Part shown: one piece after another, positions 11,833 through 22,131 of the stretch
How positions within the stretch are numbered: position 1 is the first letter of the stretch
How the letters are laid out: every line of letters begins with the position of its first letter
Assembly: GCF_014268805.2 (NCBI RefSeq)
Contig: NZ_JABWRF020000001.1
Coordinates: 372,001 to 436,000 of the forward strand
Source of the DNA: Pseudomonas farsensis
GTDB lineage: Bacteria > Pseudomonadota > Gammaproteobacteria > Pseudomonadales > Pseudomonadaceae
DNA: 64,000 bases
Direction: 5' to 3'
Program-made: the position numbers and the translations under genes
Notes under the pieces: generated by a model
Seen by the model: the letters and a program-made list of their open reading frames with translations, nothing else
Database searches by the model: none
What the model was told of the DNA's origin: nothing

Positions 11833-11834
11833 GC

Positions 11835-12884
11835 ATGAGTCGTTTCTGGAGCCCTTTCGTCAAGGACCTGGTGCCCTACGTGCCGGGCGAGCAGCCCAAG
11901 CTTGCGCGCCTGGTGAAGCTGAACACCAACGAAAACCCCTACGGCCCATCGCCCAAGGCGCTTGAGGCGATGCGCGGCGAGTTGAACGACAACCTGCGTC
12001 TGTACCCCGACCCAAACAGTGACCGGCTCAAACAGGCGGTTGCCGGCTATTACGGCGTCAACACCGCGCAGGTGTTTGTAGGTAACGGTTCCGATGAGGT
12101 GCTGGCACACATTTTCCACGGCCTGTTCCAGCATGACCGTGGCCCGCTGTTGTTCCCGGATGTGAGCTACAGCTTCTACCCGGTGTATTGCGGGCTGTAC
12201 GGTATTGCCTACGAGCCGGTGGCGCTGGATGAGCAGTTCCAGATCCGTGTGGCTGACTACAGCAAGCCTAATGCGGGTGTCATTTTCCCCAACCCTAACG
12301 CGCCTACCGGTTGCCTGCTGCCCTTGGAGGCGGTTGAGCAGTTGTTGCAGGCCAACCGGGATTCGGTGGTGGTGGTGGATGAGGCCTACATCGACTTCGG
12401 CGGGCAGACGGCTATCAGCCTGGTCGACCGCTATGACAACCTGCTGGTCACCCAGACGCTGTCCAAGTCGCGTTCGCTGGCGGGGTTGCGGGTAGGTTTG
12501 GCGGTTGGCCACCCGGACCTGATCGAGGCGCTGGAGCGGATCAAGAACAGCTTCAACTCCTACCCACTGGACCGTGCGGCGATTGTCGGCGCGGCCGTGG
12601 CGTTCGAGGATCGCGAATATTTCGAGCAGACGTGCCGCAAGGTGATCGACAGCCGCGAGGTGTTGGTGGCGGCGCTTGAGGCCCGTGGGTTCGAGGTATT
12701 GCCTTCGGCGGCTAACTTCATCTTTGCTCGGCACCCGGGGCAGGATGCGGCAGGGATTGCGGCGCGGCTGCGCGAGCAAGGCGTGATTGTGCGGCACTTC
12801 AAGCAGGAGCGGATTGCGCAGTTCTTGCGGATTACGGTGGGGACGCCGGAGATGAACCAAGCGCTGTTGGATGCTTTGGGTTGA
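11835..12884 (+). CDS. hisC: Histidinol-phosphate aminotransferase HisC
   Basis: This PLP aminotransferase converts imidazole-acetol phosphate and glutamate to histidinol phosphate. From ATG 11835 ([20 protein letters not shown]) it is 349 aa. The TTG six bases upstream overlaps the hisD stop and is less likely. Motifs are [12 protein letters not shown] near residue 32, NPNAPTG near 153 and the PLP lysine in [14 protein letters not shown] near 210. The gene is followed by an inverted REP pair, not by a classical T-tailed terminator. Confidence 0.96.
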   Translation: MSRFWSPFVKDLVPYVPGEQPKLARLVKLNTNENPYGPSPKALEAMRGELNDNLRLYPDPNSDRLKQAVAGYYGVNTAQVFVGNGSDEVLAHIFHGLFQHDRGPLLFPDVSYSFYPVYCGLYGIAYEPVALDEQFQIRVADYSKPNAGVIFPNPNAPTGCLLPLEAVEQLLQANRDSVVVVDEAYIDFGGQTAISLVDRYDNLLVTQTLSKSRSLAGLRVGLAVGHPDLIEALERIKNSFNSYPLDRAAIVGAAVAFEDREYFEQTCRKVIDSREVLVAALEARGFEVLPSAANFIFARHPGQDAAGIAARLREQGVIVRHFKQERIAQFLRITVGTPEMNQALLDALG

Positions 12885-12916
12885 TCGTGGGCCAGGCTTG
12901 AGCCGGGGGCGCTTTG

Positions 12917-13015
12917 CGCCCCTTTCGCGACACAAGGCCGCTCCTACAGGTGACCGCATTCCCCAGCAAGGATGCGGTCAATTTGTAGGAGCGGCCTTGT
13001 GTCGCGAAAGGGCTG
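12917..13015. repeat. Paired inverted REP element downstream of hisC
   Basis: Two copies of a REP unit face each other. The minus copy at 12917-12948 reads, on the minus strand, TGTAGGAGCGGCCTTGTGTC then GCGAAAGGGGCGC. The plus copy at 12984-13015 reads TGTAGGAGCGGCCTTGTGTC then GCGAAAGGGCTG. The spacer is about 35 bp and includes a small dyad (GACCGCATTCC...GATGCGGTC). It can fold as a large hairpin in the mRNA after hisC. The same unit recurs at 22213, 56255, 59129 and 62171. Confidence 0.88.
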
Positions 13016-13124
13016 CAAAGCAGCCCCAGGATCCCGAGGCAAATGCAGTCCTCCCTTGAAGCAGCGCAATTACGGTTGCCCGAACCCCGCCAACTCGTTA
13101 CCCTTCTACGCCCTAATTCATCCG

Positions 13125-13790
13125 ATGACTGGACGAAAACCGGTGTCTCAACTCATCAAACGCTCCCTGGTCGAACAAGCCGTCGACCAACTGCGCACCC
13201 GCATCGCCCAAGGCGCCTGGTCCGTCGGCCAGCGTCTGCCCACCGAACCGGAACTCGCCACCGACCTGGGCATCAGCCGTAACACCGTCCGCGAAGCCAT
13301 GCGCGTGCTCGCCTTCAGCGGCTTGGTCGAAATCCGCCAAGGCGACGGCAGTTACCTGCGCACCGCCCAAGACCCGTTGCAAGCCGTACAAGCCATGGCC
13401 CAGTGCACCCTCGAACACGCCCGCGAAACCCGCCACATCCTCGAAGCCGAAGCCATCGGCCTGGCAGCGCAGCGCTGTACCCCCGAAGACCTCAAAGCCC
13501 TGCGCCAGGCGCTGCAGCAAAGCGGTGAGCACTTTCATGCCGACGTCGACGCCTACGTCGCCTGCGACATCAAGTTTCACCAGCGCCTGGTCGACGCCGC
13601 CCACAACCCTGCCCTCAGCGAGCTGTACCGCTACTTCTCAGGCGTGGTCGCCGCCGCCTTGCAGCACAACATGACCACCGTGCCCCGCTGCCAACGCGTA
13701 TTCGACCTGCACGGGCAGATTCTCGACGCCCTCGAACAACGCGATCCGGAGCTCGCCAAGCGCCTGAGCCGGGCCCTCATCGAATCCTGA
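13125..13790 (+). CDS. FadR/GntR-family transcriptional regulator
   Basis: This DNA-binding regulator is 221 aa from ATG 13125 (MTGRKPVSQLIKRSL). A winged helix-turn-helix covers about residues 12-76 (VGQRLPTEPELATDLGISRN, TVREAMRVLAFSGLVEIRQG). An FCD-type helical ligand domain follows (about 90-215), with CDIKFHQRLVDAAHNPALSE, whose histidines usually bind metal or ligand. It lies 13 bp ahead of an MFS carrier gene on the same strand, so it probably controls that carrier. The effector is unknown. The gene is preceded by the REP pair, so its promoter must lie in 13016-13124. Confidence 0.88.
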   Translation: MTGRKPVSQLIKRSLVEQAVDQLRTRIAQGAWSVGQRLPTEPELATDLGISRNTVREAMRVLAFSGLVEIRQGDGSYLRTAQDPLQAVQAMAQCTLEHARETRHILEAEAIGLAAQRCTPEDLKALRQALQQSGEHFHADVDAYVACDIKFHQRLVDAAHNPALSELYRYFSGVVAAALQHNMTTVPRCQRVFDLHGQILDALEQRDPELAKRLSRALIES

Positions 13791-13803
13791 TCGGAAACCC
13801 ACC

Positions 13804-15063
13804 ATGAGCGAACGTACAAGCCGCGAACTTGACGAACTGTTGATCGACGCCGAAGCCGACGACGAACAAGTGCAGCAGCAACCCGTAACGCTGCAGCGCC
13901 CCTGGCTGCTGTTGCTGGGCCTTGTGCTGGTGGCGCTGAACCTGCGCCCGGCACTGTCGAGCATGGCCCCGGTGCTTGGACAGGTCTCGGAAGGCCTGGG
14001 CCTCAGCGCCTCGGCCGCAGGCCTCTTGACCACCTTGCCCGTGCTTTGCCTGGGGCTGTTCGCGCCGCTGGCGCCGGTACTGGCGCGCCGGTTTGGCAGC
14101 GAGCGGGTGATCCTTGGCATCCTGCTGACCCTGGCTTTGGGCATCTTCCTGCGCAGTGCGCTGGGTATTGCCGGGCTTTTCCTCGGCAGCCTGGTGGCCG
14201 GTGCGAGTATCGGCATCATTGGCGTGCTGCTGCCGGGCATCGTCAAACGCGACTTCCCCCAGCATGCTGGCGCCCTGACCGGCGTCTACACCATGGCCCT
14301 GTGCCTCGGCGCGGCCATGGCGGCGGGCGCGACGGTGCCGCTGAGCCACCATTTTGAAGACAACTGGGCCCTGGGCCTCGGGTTCTGGATGGTGCCTGCG
14401 CTTTTGGCAATGCTGGTTTGGTTGCCCCAGGCACGCCAGGGCCACGGCCTGCACAAAGTGGCCTACCGGGTGCGCGGGCTGTGGCGCGACCCGCTGGCCT
14501 GGCAGGTGACCCTGTACATGGGCTTGCAGTCTTCCCTTGCCTACATCGTGTTCGGCTGGCTGCCGTCGATCCTCATTGGCCGCGGCTTGAGCGCAGTGGA
14601 TGCGGGCCTGGTGCTGTCCGGCTCGGTGATCGTGCAGTTGATCAGCTCGCTCAGCGCCCCCTGGCTCGCCACCCGTGGCCGTGACCAGCGCCTGGCTATC
14701 GTGGTGGTGATGCTGGTGACCCTGGCCGGCCTGTTCGGCTGCCTGTATGCCCCGCTTGACGGGCTGTGGGGTTGGGCGGTGCTGCTGGGGCTGGGGCAGG
14801 GCGGTACCTTTGCGCTGGCGCTGACCTTGATCGTGTTGCGCTCCAAAGACGCCCATGTGGCCGCCAACCTTTCCAGCATGGCGCAAGGCGTGGGTTACAC
14901 CCTGGCCTCCATGGGGCCGTTCGCGGTCGGCCTGGTGCATGACATCACCGGCGGCTGGCAGGCGGTGGGCTGGATCTTCGCCGTACTGGGCATTGGCGCC
15001 ATCGGTTTCGGCCTTGGTGCCGGGCGGGCGCTGCATGTTCAGGTCAGCAGTGAGAAGGTCTGA
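13804..15063 (+). CDS. CynX/NimT-family MFS transporter
   Basis: This 419-aa inner-membrane carrier has about 12 hydrophobic segments after a charged 35-residue N-terminal tail (RELDELLIDAEADDEQVQQQ). The CynX/NimT signature is visible in LNLRPALSSMAPVLGQVSEG and in LLTTLPVLCLGLFAPLAPVL. The family includes cyanate and 2-nitroimidazole transporters, but most members have unknown substrates and none can be assigned here. No cyanase gene is adjacent. It appears to form a two-gene unit with the upstream FadR-type regulator. Confidence 0.87.
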   Translation: MSERTSRELDELLIDAEADDEQVQQQPVTLQRPWLLLLGLVLVALNLRPALSSMAPVLGQVSEGLGLSASAAGLLTTLPVLCLGLFAPLAPVLARRFGSERVILGILLTLALGIFLRSALGIAGLFLGSLVAGASIGIIGVLLPGIVKRDFPQHAGALTGVYTMALCLGAAMAAGATVPLSHHFEDNWALGLGFWMVPALLAMLVWLPQARQGHGLHKVAYRVRGLWRDPLAWQVTLYMGLQSSLAYIVFGWLPSILIGRGLSAVDAGLVLSGSVIVQLISSLSAPWLATRGRDQRLAIVVVMLVTLAGLFGCLYAPLDGLWGWAVLLGLGQGGTFALALTLIVLRSKDAHVAANLSSMAQGVGYTLASMGPFAVGLVHDITGGWQAVGWIFAVLGIGAIGFGLGAGRALHVQVSSEKV

Positions 15064-15157
15064 CAGTGGCATTGAGCCATTCAGCGTGTAAATGAAAGTG
15101 GCGTTGCCGCAGGCGGGGGATTATCGTGCGCTCTCAATCCAGTGGCAGGACCACCCC

Positions 15158-15625
15158 ATGAGCGACGCCAACAGCGCCCTGATCACCCGTTTCTACCAAG
15201 CCTTCCAGCGCCTCGATGCCGAGGCCATGGTGGCCTGCTACAGCGCCGACATCGTGTTCAGCGACCCGGTGTTCGGCACCTTGCGGGGTGAAGACGCCAA
15301 GGACATGTGGCGCATGCTCATCACCCGCGCCAAGGACTTCACCCTGACCTTCGACAGCGTGCGCAGCGACGAGCGCGGCGGTGGTGCGCACTGGGTGGCG
15401 ACCTATCTGTTCAGCCAGACCGGGCGCGTGGTGGTCAATGACATTCAGGCGCGGTTCGTCATTCGTGATGGCTTGATCTGCCAGCACGACGACACGTTCG
15501 ACCTGTGGCGCTGGGCGCGACAGGCGTTGGGCCTGCCGGGTGTGTTGCTGGGCTGGACGCCGATGCTGCAGAACAAGGTCCGCGAGCAGGCCGCACGTGG
15601 CCTCAAGGCGTTTCAGCAGCGCTGA
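15158..15625 (+). CDS. SnoaL/NTF2-like protein
   Basis: The product is 155 aa from ATG 15158 (MSDANSALITRFYQAFQRLD). The opening helix, then MVACYSADIVFSDPVFGTLR and DMWRMLITRAKDFTLTFDSV, match the cone-shaped NTF2-like fold of SnoaL-type proteins. These can be enzymes or ligand-binding domains. There is no signal peptide. The frame is open from 15092, but that stretch has no family similarity. Function cannot be deduced; similar genes are often annotated as nuclear transport factor 2 family proteins. Confidence 0.8.
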   Translation: MSDANSALITRFYQAFQRLDAEAMVACYSADIVFSDPVFGTLRGEDAKDMWRMLITRAKDFTLTFDSVRSDERGGGAHWVATYLFSQTGRVVVNDIQARFVIRDGLICQHDDTFDLWRWARQALGLPGVLLGWTPMLQNKVREQAARGLKAFQQR

Positions 15626-15658
15626 GGTGTTTCGGGGCTGACAAGGCTTGCCACGCTA

Positions 15659-15970
15659 ATGAGGGAAAGGTCGGGTGTCGTGAAAGAAGACGTTCCAGAA
15701 CAAGCCGGTAAACCCTGGTTCGTCTACCTGGTGCGCGCGGCCAATGGCTCGCTGTACTGCGGCATCAGTGATGACCCCCAGCGGCGGTTCATCAAGCACC
15801 AGAAAGGCCAGGGCGCGCGCTACTTCAAGACCAGCCCGGCGCAGGCGTTGGTGTACATCGAGCAATGGCCAGACAAGGGCGAGGCGTTGCGCCAGGAGCG
15901 GCTGGTGAAGAAGCTGCGCAAGAGCGCCAAGGAGGCGTTGGTCGCCTCCTATGCCGTGACGTCAGGCTGA
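15659..15970 (+). CDS. GIY-YIG nuclease-like protein (YhbQ/UPF0213 type)
   Basis: This is a small single-domain GIY-YIG protein of 103 aa. The core motif is [20 protein letters not shown] (about residues 20-39), where VYL and YCG stand for the GIY and YIG elements. [20 protein letters not shown] follows, with the conserved arginine, then [18 protein letters not shown]. Family members are stand-alone nucleases, proposed to act in DNA repair. An internal GTG (VKEDVPEQ) could be the true start. It converges with ndpA. Confidence 0.85.
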   Translation: MRERSGVVKEDVPEQAGKPWFVYLVRAANGSLYCGISDDPQRRFIKHQKGQGARYFKTSPAQALVYIEQWPDKGEALRQERLVKKLRKSAKEALVASYAVTSG

Positions 15971-15971
15971 G

Positions 15972-16979
15972 TCAGTCCTTGCGGCGCTTGAGCTGGTCGA
16001 TCAGTTGCGTCGGCAGACCCTTGATCACCAGTGTGCCGGCTTCTTCGTCGTACTCCACCTTGGAGCCCAGCAAATGCGCCTCGAAGCTGATCGACAGGCC
16101 TTCGGCGCGGCCGGTGAAGCGGCGGAACTGGTTCAAGGTGCGTTTGTCGGCCGGAATCTCCGGCGACAGGCCATAGTCGCTGTTGCGGATGTGGTCGTAG
16201 AACGCCTCCGGGCGGTCCTCGTCGATCAGGCTGGACAGCTCTTGCAGGCCCATCGGCTCACCTAGCTTGGTCTGGCTGGTAGCGTAGTCGACCAGGGTCT
16301 GGGTCTTTTCGCGGGCGGCCTCTTCCGGCAGGTCCTCGCGCTCCACATAGTCGCTGAACGCCTTGAGCAGGGTGCGGGTCTCGCCGGGGCCGTCAACGCC
16401 TTCCTGGCAGCCGATGAAGTCGCGGAAGTAATCCGACACCTTCTTGCCATTCTTGCCCTTGATGAACGAAATGTACTGCTTGGAGTTCTGGTTGTTCTTC
16501 CACTCCGACAGGTTGACCCGAGCCGCCAGGTGCAACTGCCCCAGGTCCAGGTGGCGCGACGGCGTCACGTCCAGCTCGGCGTTCACCGCCACGCCTTCAC
16601 TGTGGTGCAGCAGGGCGATGGCCAGGTATTCGGTCATGCCTTGCTGGTAGTGGGCGAACAGCACATGGCCGCCCGTCGACAGGTTGGATTCTTCCATGAG
16701 CTTTTGCAGGTGCTCGACGGCGGTGCGGCTGAACGCGGCGAAGGTGTTCTCGCCGTCCAGGTACTGCTTCAGCCAGCCGCTGAACGGGTAGGCACCCGAC
16801 TCGCCATGGAAGAAACCCCAGGCTTTGCCTTGCTTGGCGTTGTAGCTGTCATTGAGGTCGGCCAGCATGTTTTCGATGGCGTCGGAGGTGGCCAGCTCGC
16901 TGTCGCGCGCATGCAGTACAGCGGGGCTGCCATCGGGCTTCTTGTCGATCAGGTGAACGATGCAATGTCGGATGGGCAT
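15972..16979 (-). CDS. ndpA: Nucleoid-associated protein NdpA/YejK
   Basis: This homologue of E. coli YejK, a nucleoid-associated protein reported to affect topoisomerase activity, is 335 aa from ATG 16977-16979 ([20 protein letters not shown]). The conserved body includes [20 protein letters not shown] and the C-terminal [20 protein letters not shown]. The frame is open much further upstream, but that extension crosses the ndpA/HU divergent promoter region and has no family sequence. It is divergent from the HU gene, so two nucleoid proteins share one intergenic region. Confidence 0.92.
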   Translation of the reverse strand: MPIRHCIVHLIDKKPDGSPAVLHARDSELATSDAIENMLADLNDSYNAKQGKAWGFFHGESGAYPFSGWLKQYLDGENTFAAFSRTAVEHLQKLMEESNLSTGGHVLFAHYQQGMTEYLAIALLHHSEGVAVNAELDVTPSRHLDLGQLHLAARVNLSEWKNNQNSKQYISFIKGKNGKKVSDYFRDFIGCQEGVDGPGETRTLLKAFSDYVEREDLPEEAAREKTQTLVDYATSQTKLGEPMGLQELSSLIDEDRPEAFYDHIRNSDYGLSPEIPADKRTLNQFRRFTGRAEGLSISFEAHLLGSKVEYDEEAGTLVIKGLPTQLIDQLKRRKD

Positions 16980-17375
16980 GGAATTCTCGGTCTGTTGGGC
17001 GGTGTGGCACCGCGCTGCAAAAGGCGCCCAGTTTACCCCAGGGTGGGGGCGATGCAGTGGCCAGATATTGGCAGAAATGGCGGTTGTGCATTTTTTGTCC
17101 AAAATCGCCGGCTTTTTGCCTAAACCCCCGAAATACCTGCACAAAAACCAGGTCAAGGGCGGATATTTATCGATTCCTGTGGTAGCTTTGCGCCGTCTTG
17201 CGCCCCTTGGGTGGCGCATTGCTGGCAGCCAGGTTGGCGGGTGTCGAACCAAACGCCGATTTGCGTATCTACATACGCGATCGACGCGGCCTCTGGATTG
17301 TCCCGGGCTGGCCCGACCACCAACCGACCGAGCACGCTGCACAACCTCTGAATTTGATAGGGAAGGAACACCACC
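16980..17375. promoter_or_regulatory. Divergent ndpA/HU promoter region
   Basis: This 396-bp stretch has no gene on either strand that I can support. It contains a perfect dyad GCGTAT-CTAC-ATACGC at 17263-17278, about 100 bp upstream of the HU start. An A/T-richer block lies at 17080-17180. The HU ribosome site is GGAAGGAA at about 17361-17368. Promoters for both genes should lie here; I could not assign -35/-10 elements with confidence. Confidence 0.5.
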
Positions 17376-17657
17376 ATGGCATTGACCAAAGACCAACTGA
17401 TTGCCGACATCGCTGAAGCCATCGACGCGCCGAAAACCACCGCGCGTAACGCCCTGGAGCAACTGGGCCAGATCGTCGCCGACCAACTGGAAAACGGCGC
17501 CGAAATCACCCTGCCAGGCATCGGCAAGCTGAAAGTCTCCGAGCGTCCTGCCCGTACCGGCCGCAACCCTTCGACTGGCGCTGCCATCGAAATCGCTGCC
17601 AAGAAAGTCGTCAAGTTCGTACCGGCCAAAGGCCTGAGCGATGCCATCAACAAGTAA
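17376..17657 (+). CDS. hupN: HU family DNA-binding protein
   Basis: This histone-like protein binds DNA non-specifically as a dimer and bends it. The 93-aa sequence has the HU dimer core ([15 protein letters not shown]) and the beta-arm with [19 protein letters not shown], where RNPSTG matches the proline tip that intercalates into DNA. P. putida has several HU paralogues; the one beside ndpA is usually called HupN, and the symbol rests on that context. A strong terminator follows. Confidence 0.93.
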   Translation: MALTKDQLIADIAEAIDAPKTTARNALEQLGQIVADQLENGAEITLPGIGKLKVSERPARTGRNPSTGAAIEIAAKKVVKFVPAKGLSDAINK

Positions 17658-17676
17658 TTGTTGATGCGTTGACCGA

Positions 17677-17709
17677 ACCGCGCCCGGCTTGCCCTGGCGC
17701 GGTTTTTTT
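17677..17709 (+). terminator. Rho-independent terminator of the HU gene
   Basis: ACCGCGCC (17677-17684) pairs with GGCGCGGT (17696-17703) around an 11-nt loop, followed by a T run to 17709. Confidence 0.9.
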
Positions 17710-17766
17710 GTGCCTGCGTTTCATCAGGATCGGGCAGAGGTGATGGGCGCGGTGCCAGTTTTGTAA

Positions 17767-18120
17767 AAGCCTGCACTGGCCTCATCGCAGGCTGTCGCCA
17801 GCTCCCACAGAGACCGCTTCAACTGCAATGTGGGTGTCTGGCTCGATTCCTGTGGGAGATTCTATGGTTTTGTACAACCCTGTTCCCGGCAGACATACTC
17901 CTTGTGGCGAGCTCCTTTGTGGCGAGCGGGCTTGTCCCGCGTTGGGCTGCGCAGCAGCCCCTGGGGTTTTCAGGGCTGCTGCGCAGCCCAACGCGGGACA
18001 AGCCCGCTCGCCACGACTCTCTATCATTTCCCTCAGGATTGGGTCCAACCAGTAATGTTGCGGTTGAGCGCGGCCTGCGTGGGAGCTGGCGACAGCCTGC
18101 GATGAGGCCGGTACAGGCTT
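17767..18120. repeat. Composite intergenic repeat A
   Basis: It lies between the convergent HU and rlmF genes. The left arm at 17778-17810 (GGCCTCATCGCAGGCTGTCG then CCAGCTCCCACAG) and the right arm at about 18079-18109 are inverted copies, extended outward by AAGCCTG.../...CAGGCTT. Inside, in order, are a module starting TGTGGGAGATTCTATGG (17852 onward), a near-perfect 96-nt hairpin at 17919-18014, and a module CTCTATCATTTCC...GGATTGGGTCCAACC (18019-18066). All modules recur in other composite elements of the window. No coding capacity is seen. Confidence 0.85.
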
Positions 18121-18135
18121 GCCTCGCAGTGGACC

Positions 18136-19080
18136 TCAGCCTCTTGCCTGCAGCCAGGCTATGCGCGCTTCGTCGTCGTGGAAGCTCCAGGCCACCAGGC
18201 GGCTCTGCTTCTGCCCCTGGCCCATCTCCAGGGTGCGCAGCGCCTTGGCGCCGACCTTCTTCAACGCCGCCTCGATGGCCGGCAGGTTGCTGGCCTTGGA
18301 CACCAGGCTGCTGAACCACAGCACCTGCTGTGCATACTGCACGCTCTCATTGACCAGTTGCGTGACAAAGCGGATTTCACCACCTTCGCACCATAGCTCG
18401 TTGTTCTGCCCGCCAAAATTCAGCACCGGCAGTTTGCGCTTGGGGTCTTGCTTGCCAAGGTTCTTCCATTTGCGCTGGCTGCCACGGGTGGCTTCTTCGC
18501 GCGAGGCATGGAACGGCGGGTTGCACAGCGTCACCTCGAAGCGCTCGCCGTCCTGCAGCAAGCCGCTGAGGATGTGCCTGGGCTGCGCTTGCAGGCGCAG
18601 GCTGATGGCCTTGTCGAGTTTATTGGCCTGCACGATGGCATTGGCCGAGGCGAGCGCGACAGCGTCGATGTCCGTGCCAACGAAGCGCCAGCGGTAGTCG
18701 CTGTGGCCCAGCAACGGGTAGATGCAGTTGGCGCCAACGCCGATATCCAGTGCACGCACCTGCGCGCCACGCGGTACTTCGCCTGCGTTGTCCTCGCCCA
18801 GCAAGTCGGCAAGTACATGGATATAGTCCGCGCGCCCCGGGATCGGCGGGCACAGGTAGTCGGCCGGGATATCCCAGTGCGCAATACCGTACTGCGCCTT
18901 GAGCAGGGCGCGGTTGAACACCCGCACGGCTTCGGGGTTGGCGAAGTCGATGCTCGGGTTGCCATAGGGGTTGGTGATGGTGAAGCGGGCAAGGTCGGGG
19001 TGCGCCTTGATCAGCGCCGGGAAATCGTAGCGGCCCTGGTGGCGGTTGCGCGGGTGCAGGGTGGGTTTGTTCGGGGTCAT
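18136..19080 (-). CDS. rlmF: 23S rRNA (adenine-1618-N6)-methyltransferase RlmF
   Basis: RlmF methylates N6 of A1618 of 23S rRNA using S-adenosylmethionine. From ATG 19078-19080 ([20 protein letters not shown]) it is 314 aa. It has an SAM-binding segment [20 protein letters not shown] (about residues 105-124) and the N6-adenine catalytic motif NPPF (in [20 protein letters not shown] near 180). The conserved RKWKNLG and [14 protein letters not shown] segments are present. The frame is open 14 codons further upstream into a REP hairpin, which I excluded. Confidence 0.95.
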   Translation of the reverse strand: MTPNKPTLHPRNRHQGRYDFPALIKAHPDLARFTITNPYGNPSIDFANPEAVRVFNRALLKAQYGIAHWDIPADYLCPPIPGRADYIHVLADLLGEDNAGEVPRGAQVRALDIGVGANCIYPLLGHSDYRWRFVGTDIDAVALASANAIVQANKLDKAISLRLQAQPRHILSGLLQDGERFEVTLCNPPFHASREEATRGSQRKWKNLGKQDPKRKLPVLNFGGQNNELWCEGGEIRFVTQLVNESVQYAQQVLWFSSLVSKASNLPAIEAALKKVGAKALRTLEMGQGQKQSRLVAWSFHDDEARIAWLQARG

Positions 19081-19099
19081 TTGCCGGGTCCTGAAAGCA

Positions 19100-19163
19100 T
19101 CGCGGGGCAAGCCCGCCCCCACAAGGCCAGTAGCGGGCCTGTGGGAGCGGGCTTGCCCCGCGA
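19100..19163. repeat. REP-type hairpin between valS and rlmF
   Basis: TCGCGGGGCAAGCCCGCCCC (from 19100) and the complementary GGAGCGGGCTTGCCCCGCGA (to 19163) form an imperfect inverted repeat of about 23 bp per arm with an 18-nt loop. This is the common Pseudomonas putida REP pair. It lies downstream of valS and directly upstream of rlmF. Confidence 0.85.
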
Positions 19164-19178
19164 GCGCTTCACTGAATG

Positions 19179-22025
19179 TTACAGCGCTGCGATCCGCGCA
19201 TGCTGCTCGGTAAAGTTGGCCAGCGCCTGCTCGGACTCGGCAAGCTTGGCGCGTTCCTTCTCGATTACCGCAGGCGGCGCCTTGTCGACGAAGGCGGCAT
19301 TGGACAGCTTGCCACCGACACGCTGCACCTCGCCCTGCAAACGCTGGATCTCCTTGTTCAGGCGAGCCAGTTCTGCGTCCTTGTCGATCAGGCCGGCCAT
19401 CGGCACCAGTACCTGCAAGTCACCCACCAGGGCTGTTGCCGACAGCGGCGCTTCATCCTGCTCGCCGAGCACGGTGAAGGTTTCGACCTTGGCCAGCTTT
19501 TTCAGCAGCGCTTCGTTTTCTTGCAGGCGGCGCTGGTCTTCGGCGTTGGCGTTCTTGAGGAACAGCGGCAGCGGCTTGCCCGGCCCGATGTTCATCTCGG
19601 CGCGGATGTTGCGCAGGCCGACCATCAGTTCCTTGAGCCACTCGATGTCGCCTTCTGCACCAGCGTCGATGCGGGCCTCGTTCGCCACCGGCCACGGTTG
19701 CAGCATGATGGTCTTGCCTTCGATACCGGCCAGCGGCGCGATGCGCTGCCAGATTTCTTCGGTAATGAACGGCATGAACGGGTGCGCCAGACGCAACGCC
19801 ACTTCCAGCACGCGCACCAAGGTACGGCGGGTGCCACGGGCGCGTTCGACCGGGGCGTTCTCGTCCCACAGCACAGGCTTGGACAGCTCCAGGTACCAGT
19901 CGCAATACTGGTTCCAGATGAACTCGTAGAGCGCCTGGCTGGCCAGGTCGAAACGGAACTGTTCGAGCTGACGAGTGACTTCGGCTTCGGTGCGCTGCAA
20001 CTGCGAAATGATCCAGCGGTCGGCCAGCGACAGCTCGTAGGCTTCGCCGTTCTGGCCGCAGTCCTCGCCCTTGTCCAGCACGTAGCGCGCGGCGTTCCAG
20101 ATCTTGTTGCAGAAGTTGCGGTAGCCTTCGACGCGGCCCATGTCGAACTTGATGTCGCGGCCGGTGGAGGCCAGCGAGCAGAACGTGAAGCGCAGGGCGT
20201 CGGTGCCGTAGCTGGCGATGCCTTCAGGGAACTCGGCCTTGGTCTGCTTGGCGATTTTCTCGGCAAGTTTGGGCTGCATCAGGCCGCTGGTGCGTTTTTC
20301 CAGCAGGGCGTCGAAGGTGATGCCGTCGACGATGTCCAGCGGGTCAAGCACGTTGCCCTTGGACTTGGACATCTTCTGCCCCTGGCCATCACGCACCAGG
20401 CCGTGCACGTACACGGTCTTGAACGGCACCTGCGGGGTGCCGTCTTCGTTCTTGATCAGGTGCATGGTCAGCATGATCATCCGGGCAACCCAGAAGAAGA
20501 TGATGTCGAAGCCCGTCACCAGAACGTCGGTGGAGTGGAATTTCTTCAGGAACTCGGTCTGCTCCGGCCAGCCCAGGGTGGAGAAGGTCCACAGGCCCGA
20601 ACTGAACCAGGTGTCGAGTACGTCGTCGTCCTGGCGCAGCACCACGTCGGCGCCGAGCTTGTGCTTGGCACGCACTTCGGCTTCGTCGCGACCCACATAC
20701 ACCTGGCCGGCTTCGTCGTACCAGGCCGGGATGCGGTGGCCCCACCACAGCTGACGGCTGATGCACCAGTCCTGGATGTCACGCATCCACGAGAAGTACA
20801 TGTTTTCGTACTGTTTCGGCACGAACTGGATACGGCCGTCTTCCACCGCTTCGATGGCAGGTTCTGCCAACGGCTTGGTCGATACGTACCACTGGTCGGT
20901 CAGCCACGGCTCGATTACGGTGCCGGAGCGGTCGCCCTTGGGCACTTTCAAGCCGTGGTCGTCGATGCTGACCAGCAGGCCCTGGGCGTCCAGATCGGCG
21001 ACGATCTGCTTGCGCGCGGCAAAGCGGTCGAGGCCTGCGTACTGCGCAGGCAGCGAGGTATCCAGGCTGTCGTTGACGCTGCCGTCGAGGTTGAACGCCT
21101 GCACGGCGGCCAGCACTGCAGCATTTTTGTCGAAGATGTTCAGCAGCGGCAGGTTGTGCCGTTTGCCGACTTCATAGTCGTTGAAGTCGTGAGCCGGGGT
21201 GATCTTCACGCAGCCGGTGCCGAACTCGGGGTCGCAGTAGTCATCGGCGATGATCGGGATACGGCGGCCGACCAGCGGCAGTTCGACGAACTTGCCGATC
21301 AGGGCCTGGTAGCGCTCATCAGCCGGGTTGACCGCAACAGCGACGTCGCCAAGCAGGGTTTCCGGGCGGGTGGTGGCAACCACCAGGTGGTCCTTGCCTT
21401 CGGCGGTTTTCGCACCGTCCGCCAGCGGGTAGCGCAGGTTCCACAGGAAGCCTTTCTCGTCGTGGCTTTCCACTTCGAGGTCGGAGATTGCCGTGTGCAG
21501 CTTGGTGTCCCAGTTGACCAGGCGCTTGCCGCGGTAGATCAGGCCGTCTTCATGCAGGCGCACGAAGGCTTCCTTGACCGCGTCCGACAGGCCGTCGTCC
21601 ATGGTGAAGCGTTCGCGGCTCCAGTCGACCGACGAGCCCAGGCGGCGGATCTGCCGGCTGATGTTGCCGCCGGACTGGTCCTTCCACTCCCAGATTTTCT
21701 CTAGGAACTTGTCGCGGCCCAGGTCGTGGCGGTTCTGGCCCTTGGCTTCGAGCTGGCGCTCTACCAGCATTTGCGTGGCGATACCGGCGTGGTCGGTGCC
21801 TGGCTGCCACAGGGTGTCGCGACCCTGCATGCGGCGGAAGCGAATCAGGGCGTCCATGATCGCGTTGTTGAACCCGTGGCCCATGTGCAGGCTGCCGGTC
21901 ACGTTCGGTGGCGGGATCATGATGGTGTACGAATCGCCAGCACCTTGCGGGGCGAAGTAGTTCTCGGACTCCCAGGTGTTGTACCAGGAAGTTTCGATGG
22001 CGTGCGGCTGGTAGGTCTTGTCCAT
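19179..22025 (-). CDS. valS: Valyl-tRNA synthetase ValS
   Basis: This class I aminoacyl-tRNA synthetase charges tRNA-Val. From ATG 22023-22025 ([20 protein letters not shown]) it is 948 aa. The HIGH-type motif is HMGH in [18 protein letters not shown] (about residues 40-57) and the KMSKS loop is [13 protein letters not shown] (near 555). The CP1 editing domain lies between them ([15 protein letters not shown]) and a C-terminal coiled coil ([20 protein letters not shown]) follows. The frame stays open 22 codons upstream of this start, without family similarity. Confidence 0.98.
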   Translation of the reverse strand: MDKTYQPHAIETSWYNTWESENYFAPQGAGDSYTIMIPPPNVTGSLHMGHGFNNAIMDALIRFRRMQGRDTLWQPGTDHAGIATQMLVERQLEAKGQNRHDLGRDKFLEKIWEWKDQSGGNISRQIRRLGSSVDWSRERFTMDDGLSDAVKEAFVRLHEDGLIYRGKRLVNWDTKLHTAISDLEVESHDEKGFLWNLRYPLADGAKTAEGKDHLVVATTRPETLLGDVAVAVNPADERYQALIGKFVELPLVGRRIPIIADDYCDPEFGTGCVKITPAHDFNDYEVGKRHNLPLLNIFDKNAAVLAAVQAFNLDGSVNDSLDTSLPAQYAGLDRFAARKQIVADLDAQGLLVSIDDHGLKVPKGDRSGTVIEPWLTDQWYVSTKPLAEPAIEAVEDGRIQFVPKQYENMYFSWMRDIQDWCISRQLWWGHRIPAWYDEAGQVYVGRDEAEVRAKHKLGADVVLRQDDDVLDTWFSSGLWTFSTLGWPEQTEFLKKFHSTDVLVTGFDIIFFWVARMIMLTMHLIKNEDGTPQVPFKTVYVHGLVRDGQGQKMSKSKGNVLDPLDIVDGITFDALLEKRTSGLMQPKLAEKIAKQTKAEFPEGIASYGTDALRFTFCSLASTGRDIKFDMGRVEGYRNFCNKIWNAARYVLDKGEDCGQNGEAYELSLADRWIISQLQRTEAEVTRQLEQFRFDLASQALYEFIWNQYCDWYLELSKPVLWDENAPVERARGTRRTLVRVLEVALRLAHPFMPFITEEIWQRIAPLAGIEGKTIMLQPWPVANEARIDAGAEGDIEWLKELMVGLRNIRAEMNIGPGKPLPLFLKNANAEDQRRLQENEALLKKLAKVETFTVLGEQDEAPLSATALVGDLQVLVPMAGLIDKDAELARLNKEIQRLQGEVQRVGGKLSNAAFVDKAPPAVIEKERAKLAESEQALANFTEQHARIAAL

Positions 22026-22131
22026 GCGCGGCGGGACCCTATGGCATTTGTTCGGGAAAGCCGGGAAGTATAACGAAGCTGCGAGCTTCAAGCGACAAGC
22101 TGCGAGAGGGAAGGGGTGTGGGGCAGGTTTT

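Noticed and set aside
16985..17005. A TGGCAC...TGCA sequence in the ndpA/HU gap that resembles a sigma-54 promoter
   Set aside because: GG and GC are separated by 9 bases, not 10, and no activator gene or site is nearby.
17767..18120. The repeats near 17.8, 22.2 and 49.8 kb considered as CRISPR arrays
   Set aside because: The units are inverted pairs with mixed modules, not direct repeats with uniform spacers, and no cas gene is present.
17767..18120. Composite repeats considered as insertion-sequence remnants
   Set aside because: No transposase fragment in any frame. Short frames inside are artefacts of the GC-rich arms. A MITE or REPIN-type explanation fits better.
19176..21704. An 842-codon open frame on the plus strand over valS
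   Set aside because: It is fully antisense to valS, whose synthetase motifs are intact. Long antisense frames are common in high-GC genes with strong third-position bias. Its sequence is low-complexity (Val/Ala/Gln/Arg/His) with no recognisable domain.
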